Assembly (NCBI GenBank): GCA_002352135.1 | Contig: DEHW01000241.1 | Location: forward strand, 1 to 28,883 | DNA length: 28,883 nt | From: Lysobacterales bacterium UBA2790 | GTDB taxonomy: Bacteria; Pseudomonadota; Gammaproteobacteria; Xanthomonadales; Xanthomonadaceae | Direction: 5' to 3' | In this document: positions 23,582-28,883 of the stretch, in pieces | Position numbering within the stretch: the first letter of the stretch is position 1 | Layout of the letters: every line of letters begins with the position of its first letter | Notes under the pieces: model-generated | Told to the model about the DNA's origin: nothing | Seen by the model: only the letters and a program-made list of their open reading frames with translations | Database searches by the model: none | Made by a program: the position numbers and the translations under genes

Positions 23582-25505
23582 ATGATGATTTCTATGCGAT
23601 TCGTGATACCGCTTTGCTGCGGGATGGTTTTCAGCAGTGCTGCTGGTCTGGCGCGCGGGGATGTGCCGGTGACGCCGATGACGCCCGACGTGGTTGATCA
23701 CTATGAACGTGTTCTCCCGTCGGCGGACTATGTGCGACGCGAGCTGATGGTGCCGATGCGCGATGGGGTGAAGCTGTTCACCGTCGTCATGATGAAAAAG
23801 GGTGTGCAGAACGCCCCGATTCTGCTCTCGCGTACGCCCTATGACGCGAGCGGGCAGACCGGGCGTGTTGCCAGCCAGCGCATCGTCGATGTGTTGGAAG
23901 TGATGGATGCCGAGTTCGTCGAAGATGGCTACATCCGCGTGTATCAAGACATCCGCGGGATGCATAAATCGGAAGGCGAGTGGGTCCTGAACAGGCCCCT
24001 TTTCCGGGCCACTGAATGACACCGGCATCGATGAGGCAACCGATGCCTTCGACACGATCGATTGGTTGGTGAAGAACACGCAGGAGTCCAATGGGCAGGT
24101 CGGCGTGATCGGTTCGAGCTATCTCGGATTCATCGCCTTGATGACGCTGATTGATCCTCACCCCGCTCTGAAGGCGGTGATTGCACAAAGTCCGATGGTC
24201 GACGGCTGGATGGGGGACGACTGGTTCCACAACGGCGCATTCCGTTGGACCTCACTGGGATTTCCACTGAGTCTGGGCTTCAACAAGGGCGATGGCGGTG
24301 GAGAGTTTGCGCTGGGTGGCGGGGATGATTACTCGCGCTTCCTCGAAGCGGGCTCGGTCGCTGAGTTTGTTCGGGCGGTCGGTGCCGAGCATGTGCCGGG
24401 CATTCGCAAATTCCTCGAGAATCCCGCCTATACCGAGTTCTGGTCGCTGCAGGCCGTCGACAAGTGGCTCGCTGATCGGCCTCACCTCGTCCCGACGATG
24501 TTGGTGGTGGGACAGTGGGATCAGGAGGACAGCTACGGTGCCCCTGCGGTCTATCGCGCGCTGGAGCCGAAGGACACCCACAATGATCGCGTCTCCTTGG
24601 TGATTGGTCCGTGGCGGCATTCGGGCTTCAATCATTACGGCTATGACCTCGGCGCCCTGACCTTTACGGGTGATACCGCGCGCGAGTGGCGGGTCCAATA
24701 CGCCAAGCCGTTTTTTGATCATTGGTTGAAGGGTGGTCCCGACCCGCAGACGCCGCCGGTGCTGACCTATGCCACCGGGGTGAACCAGTGGAATGTGTCA
24801 CCGCGTTGGCCGATGGGGACGGCGCAGCCGATTTACCTGGCAGCGGACGGCAAGGCGGTGTTCGAGAAGCCCGGTGCGAAGGGGCACGAGGATTACATCA
24901 GCGATCCGTCCAAGCCGGTGCCCTTCATTCCGCGCCCCATCGCCATGGGGGACGCGATGCAATGGAAGCCGTGGCTGGTGCATGACCAGCGCTTCGTGAC
25001 CGGCCGACCGGATGTGGCGGTTTGGACGAGTGAGCCGCTCGGTGCGGCGTTGCACATCATGGGCGCACCGGAAGTCGAACTGTTTGCGTCCACGACAGGC
25101 ACCGATAGCGATTGGGTGGTGAAGCTGATCGACGTGTATCCCAACGATGTGCCGGAAGATCCGGCGCAAGGTGCGAAGCCGTCGATGGCCGGTTACGAGT
25201 TGCCGATCGGCATCGAGATCTTTCGCGGTCGTTATTTGAAGAGTTTCGCCGCCCCGGCACCGCTGAAACCCGGCAAGGTGGAGCGTTTCACCTGGAAGTT
25301 GCCCGATGTCGACCACGTGTTCCTGCCGGGGCATCGCATCATGGTGCAGGTGCAATCCACGCTGTTCCCGCTGTATGACCGGAACCCGCAGACCTACGTG
25401 GATAACATCATGTATGCGAAGCGCGAGGACTATCGCTCCGCAACGCAATCGGTGTGGTTTGGTGGAGATCAGGCCAGTGCGATCTTGCTGCCGGTAGTTC
25501 GCTGA
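23582..25505 (+). pseudogene. Alpha-amino-acid ester hydrolase (CocE/NonD, X-Pro peptidase fold), frameshifted
   Basis: A secreted serine hydrolase closely resembling Xanthomonas alpha-amino-acid ester hydrolases (beta-lactam acylating enzymes) and the X-Pro dipeptidyl-peptidase fold. It is read in two frames. 23582-24019 encodes a signal peptide and MVPMRDGVKL...YIRVYQDIRG...EWVLNRPL. The frame then changes near 23996-24005 (C4T4CC), and the next frame continues SGPLNDTG...IDWLVKNTQESNGQVG. Removing one T joins them into about 640 residues, the family's full length. The rest is intact: nucleophile GSSYLG, MVDGWMGDDWFHNGAFR, the Asp in GQWDQEDSYG, GPWRHSGFN with His, and the jelly-roll C-terminal domain ending SILLPVVR. 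Either a recent loss or a base-calling error; an N-terminal fragment alone would be inactive. Confidence 0.88.
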
Positions 25506-25517
25506 GCGGACGGATGG

Positions 25518-25687
25518 GCTAGGAGCCTGTCGGACTTGAAAGGGAATCGGCTGCAAATCCGTCTGGACGGTCCATTTTTTGCCGCTTCCTTGGGCAATAG
25601 TTCAACTATTGCCCTGCGAAACCGGCAAAAACTGTCCTCGCCCAGCCAAATTTTCGCTTCGATTCTTCAAGTCCGACAGGCTCCTAG
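25518..25687. mobile_element. Foldback/MITE-like element with 22-bp terminal inverted repeats
   Basis: The 22-bp perfect inverted termini begin CTAGGAGCCTGTCGGACTTG (25518-25539, complement at 25666-25687). The centre is an 11-bp-arm palindrome, GGGCAATAGTT/AACTATTGCCC, around C25603, exactly at the midpoint. Intermediate complementarity (TTTTTGCCG/CGGCAAAAA) makes the whole 170 bp an imperfect long hairpin with no coding capacity. The terminal CTAG can be read as a 4-bp target duplication, as left by some IS5-group transposases; this is inference. It lies between two interrupted secreted-enzyme genes. Confidence 0.78.
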
Positions 25688-25984
25688 CGTGGTGGTTGGT
25701 CGTTTCCAGCCTTGGCGCGCTCTCCTGCAGGGGAGCGCGTCGCTGGCGCGTGCGGCGGAACAGACCGATGAATGCAACGCATTGATTGCTTGCTGCGGCC
25801 GCGCTCTGTGATCGAATCCGCACGAATCGCCATGAATACGAATGCAAGCCCGCTGAACAATCGGGCGCGCTGGATCGACGGGTGTCTAATGGCCGTGCAC
25901 TGAATTTCCTCCGCCACAGACCGCGAACGCGGCGGGGCGGGCGAAGCGTGCACACCATCATTCGCAGCTTCCTGGGAGGGAATC
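25688..25984. other. Non-coding spacer upstream of the isoamylase gene
   Basis: About 300 nt between the foldback element and the isoamylase start with no convincing gene. It contains a strong GC-rich palindrome (25716-25739: CGCGCTCTCC, loop TGCA, GGGGAGCGCG). Open frames exist on the minus strand but look like Arg/Ser/Pro-rich shadow translation. No clear sigma-70 promoter is recognised; the isoamylase ribosome-binding site GGGAGGG is at its right end. Confidence 0.55.
25716..25739. repeat. GC-rich perfect-stem palindrome
   Basis: Ten-bp stem (one T-G wobble) closing a TGCA loop, 29 nt after the foldback element. There is no T-run on either side, so it is unlikely to be a classical terminator. 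It could be a REP-like unit or an operator. Confidence 0.5.
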
Positions 25985-28300
25985 ATGCGTCATCTTGTCG
26001 CTCGTCTGTCCGCTACGGCAGTGTTGTTTCTGAGTCTGCTTTTCGCTCTCTCCGCCAATGTCTCGGCGGCCATTGATGCCAGTGCGCTGGGTGCGCGCTA
26101 CAACGGCAGCAATATCGATTTCAAGGTGTTTTCGTCGCGTGCCACGCGCATTGAGGTGTTCATCTACAAGACACCCTCTGGCGCGCAGGAAGTCGTGCGC
26201 TATGTGCTGACCAAGAACGCGACGACCAATGTCTGATCGAAGTCGGTGGCGGTGTCGACGTTGCGCAACACCTACGGCATCACCGGAACGGTGTATTACG
26301 GCTACCGTGCATGGGGGCCGAACTGGCCGTATGTCAGCACCTGGAAAAAGGGTCTGAGCAACGGCTTTGTCAGCGATGTCGATCCGAACGGCAATCGCTT
26401 CAATCCGAACAAGTTGCTGCTCGATCCCTATGCCCGCGAGATCAGCCAGGACCCGAATACGCCGAGCTGTCTGGATGGCACGATCTACGCGAGTGGCGCG
26501 ACACATCGCAACAAGGACTCTGGTGCTTGCGCACCGAAAGGCATCGTGTTGGCGACGGACACCACGTCGATTGGCAGCAAGCCAACGCGGGCCTTGCGCG
26601 ATGACGTGGTCTACGAGGTCCACGTGCGCGGCCTGACCATGAATGACACCAGCATTCCGCTTGCGCAGCGCGGTACGTATGCCGGTGCTGCGCAGAAGGC
26701 GGCCTATCTGGCGAGCCTTGGCGTGACCGCGGTGGAGTTCCTGCCCGTGCAGGAAACCCAGAATGACACCAATGATGTCGATCCGACTTCAACCAGTGGC
26801 GACAACTACTGGGGTTACATGACGCTGAACTTCTTCGCTCCGGATCGGCGCTATGCCTCCGACAAGACGCCGGGTGGTCCAACCCGCGAATGGAAGGCGA
26901 TGGTCAAGGCCTTCCATGATGTGGGAATCAAGGTGTTCATCGACGTGGTCTACAACCACACGGGCGAGGGCAGCGCCTGGGGCGGCACCGATGGACTCAC
27001 GGTCTATAACATCCAGTCGTTTCGTGGGCTGGACAATCCCACTTACTACTCGTTGACCTCGGACTACCAATATCCCTGGGACAACACCGGCGTGGGTGGC
27101 AACTACAACACGCGCAACACGATTGCGCAGAATCTGATCGTCGATTCGCTGGCCTACTGGCGCGACGCACTCGGTGTCGACGGCTTCCGTTTCGATCTGG
27201 CCTCGGTGCTGGGCAACACCTGTCAGCACGGCTGCTTCAACTTCGACAAGATGGATGCAGGCAATGCCTTGAATCGCATCGTCAACGAGTTGCCGCCGCG
27301 TGCGGAAGCGGGTGGCAGCGGCATCGATCTGATTGCCGAGCCCTGGGCCATTGGCGGCAATTCGTATCAGGTCGGCGGGTTTCCGAGCGGCTGGGCCGAG
27401 TGGAACGGCAAATTCCGCGATGCATTGCGCAAGAAGCAGAACCAGTTGGGCGTGGAAACGGTGTTGACTGCCGAGCTGGCCACGCGCTTTGCGGGCTCGT
27501 CGGATCTGTATCAGGACGATGGCCGCAAGCCTTGGTATTCGGTCAACTTCATGGTTGCGCACGACGGCTTCACGCTGCGCGATCTGTATGCCTACAACAG
27601 CAAGCAGAACACCCAGCCGTGGCCATATGGCCCATCGGATGGCGGCGAGGACAGCAACCACAGTTGGGATCAGGGCGGCATCGGCGCCGATCAGCGCAAA
27701 GCAGCACGCACCGGTTTGGCGTTCATGATGCTGAGTGCGGGCGTGCCGATGATCACGGGTGGCGACGAAGTTCTGCGCACGCAGTTCGGCAATAACAACG
27801 CCTACAACCTCGACTCGGCGGCCAACTGGCTGGACTGGAGCTGGGACAGCTACGAAACCAACCACCAGACCTTCAGTCAGCGCCTGATCGCGTTCCGCAA
27901 GGCGCACCCCGCCCTGCGCCCCAGCAACTTCTATTCGGCCGTCGACACCAATGGCAACGTGATGGAGCAGCTGCGCTGGTTCAAGCCAGATGGCGGCGTG
28001 GCCGACACGGCCTACTTCACCAATCCCAGCAACCACGCCATCGCCTGGCGCATCGATGGCAGCGAGTTCGGCGACAGTGCGAGCGCCATCTATGTGGCCT
28101 ACAACGGCTGGTCGGGCAATGTGAATTTCAGCCTGCCCTGGCCGGGTGCGGGCAAGAATTGGTACCGCGTCACCGACACGGCGACCTGGAATGACGGCGC
28201 CAACGCCGTGGTGCTACCTGGCAGCGAAAGCTACATCGGTGGCGAATGGACCACGTACGGCATGGAAGCGCGCTCACTACTGGTGCTGATCGCGAAGTAG
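25985..28300 (+). pseudogene. Secreted isoamylase (GH13 debranching enzyme) with in-frame TGA
   Basis: The full frame would encode 771 residues, the size of Pseudomonas amyloderamosa isoamylase, which hydrolyses alpha-1,6 branches of glycogen and amylopectin. It has a signal peptide (RHLVARLSATAVLFLSLLFALSANVSAA) and an N-terminal carbohydrate-binding-type domain. The GH13 catalytic residues are Asp404 (GFRFDLA), Glu452 (IAEPWAIGG) and Asp527 (AHDGFTL); the C-terminal beta domain ends SLLVLIAK. Codon 84 is TGA (26234-26236), where the family has Trp (V-W-x-x-x-V). Before and after it the same frame continues without further damage. A restart at GTG 26246 would give a protein without signal peptide. 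A strong GGGAGGG precedes ATG 25985. Nonsense mutation, readthrough or base-calling error are all possible. Confidence 0.9.
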
Positions 28301-28319
28301 CGCCGTCATCCACCGAACG

Positions 28320-28346
28320 GGATGCGCTGACCCATTCAGCGCATCC
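28320..28346 (+). terminator. Hairpin after isoamylase gene
   Basis: Perfect 11-bp stem GGATGCGCTGA/TCAGCGCATCC with loop CCCAT, 20 nt after the isoamylase stop. It is followed by TTGCTC rather than a long T-run, so termination is probable but not certain. It separates the isoamylase gene from ribB. Confidence 0.6.
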
Positions 28347-28416
28347 TTGCTCGCCATTGCAGGCGAAGCGCGCGGGTGTATCCCGTAAACTACGCGCCCT
28401 CGACTGATCGCGTTGG

Positions 28417-28883
28417 ATGACCGTGTCCTTTGCCTCTATTCCCGAACTGCTGGACGAGCTGCGCGCTGGGCGCATGGTGGTTATCGTGGATGACGAGGAT
28501 CGCGAAAACGAGGGCGATCTGATCATGGTGGCCGAGCTGGTGCGTCCGGCCGACATCAATTTCATGGTTACCCATGCACGCGGTCTTGTCTGCCTCAGCC
28601 TGACCCGCGAGCGCTGCGCCCAACTGGCGCTGCCGCCCATGGTGATCGACAACACCTCGCCGTTCGCGACCAATTTCACCGTGTCCATCGAGGCCGCCGA
28701 GGGCGTCACGACGGGCATTTCGGCCTACGACCGCGCCCACACCATCCGCACGGCGGTGCGCCCGGATGCGAGGCCCGCTGATCTCACCCAGCCGGGACAT
28801 ATCTTTCCGCTGATGGCGCAGCCGGGCGGCGTACTGACGCGCACCGGGCACACCGAAGCGGCGGCGGATCTGGCCTTGCTGGC
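28417..28883 (+). CDS. ribB: 3,4-dihydroxy-2-butanone 4-phosphate synthase (RibB or RibBA), partial
   Basis: The first 155 residues are present; the gene runs off the right edge. It converts ribulose 5-phosphate to 3,4-dihydroxy-2-butanone 4-phosphate and formate, supplying the four-carbon unit for lumazine. Visible signatures are [17 protein letters not shown] (Mg and substrate-binding acids), [31 protein letters not shown] and [12 protein letters not shown]. Whether a GTP-cyclohydrolase-II half (RibBA) follows cannot be seen. No FMN riboswitch elements are recognisable in the about 70 nt between the preceding hairpin and the ATG. It belongs with ribE (21577-22185), from which it is separated by non-riboflavin genes. 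Confidence 0.95.
   Translation, partial: MTVSFASIPELLDELRAGRMVVIVDDEDRENEGDLIMVAELVRPADINFMVTHARGLVCLSLTRERCAQLALPPMVIDNTSPFATNFTVSIEAAEGVTTGISAYDRAHTIRTAVRPDARPADLTQPGHIFPLMAQPGGVLTRTGHTEAAADLALL

Noticed and set aside
25602..25961. Minus-strand open frame across the foldback element and the spacer
   Set aside because: It is low-complexity Arg/Ser/Pro-rich, overlaps the repeat, and has no start signal or recognisable domain.
26234..26236. TGA in the isoamylase as a selenocysteine codon
   Set aside because: The family has Trp here, far from the active site, and no SECIS-like hairpin is evident right after the codon; nonsense change or error is simpler.
28347..28416. FMN riboswitch upstream of ribB
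   Set aside because: The conserved FMN-element segments cannot be found in the about 70 nt between the hairpin and the start codon.

Overview
The window is a GC-rich, densely coded stretch of a gammaproteobacterial chromosome. I infer Xanthomonadales/Lysobacterales (Xanthomonas, Lysobacter or Rhodanobacter relatives). The reasons are the gene order mltB-rlpA-dacA...ybeD-lipB-lipA, a pilS-pilR pair, a lone FimT pilin, an alpha-amino-acid ester hydrolase resembling the Xanthomonas enzyme, and several genes whose -10 box sits 6 nt before the ATG, as expected for leaderless mRNAs. The species cannot be named from the sequence alone.

Layout. (1) 1-2214, minus strand: lptM (outer-membrane lipoprotein), ahead of a gene leaving the left edge, and uvrB (excision repair). 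(2) 2391-3151: a lone fimT pseudopilin, then tRNA-Asn with its own promoter and terminator. (3) 3198-5840: nadA-nadB (quinolinate synthesis) behind a promoter overlapped by two tandem palindromes that look like an operator. (4) 5908-10715: pilS-pilR (type IV pilus two-component system), srkA overlapping pilR, and a GNAT acetyltransferase. (5) 10737-18950: a LON-substrate-binding-domain gene (minus), then the cell-wall and lipoate cluster mltB-rlpA-dacA / ybeD-lipB-lipA. A four-gene module (EF-hand protein, ECF sigma factor, membrane anti-sigma candidate, CpxP/CnrX-like sensor) sits between dacA and ybeD. (6) 19053-21549: cytochrome b561, YceI, and a DUF697 GTPase. (7) 21577-28883: ribE and the start of ribB. 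They are separated by about 6 kb holding two small membrane proteins (DUF4386-like, DUF6326-like), a broken secreted alpha-amino-acid ester hydrolase (frameshift), a 170-bp foldback (MITE-like) element, and a secreted isoamylase with an in-frame TGA at a normally conserved Trp codon.

Most genes are housekeeping. The points most worth a second look are the EF-hand/ECF/anti-sigma/sensor module (possibly an undescribed calcium- or metal-linked envelope-stress circuit), the tandem operator before nadA, the two interrupted secreted hydrolases flanking the foldback element, and the repeated leaderless-promoter pattern.
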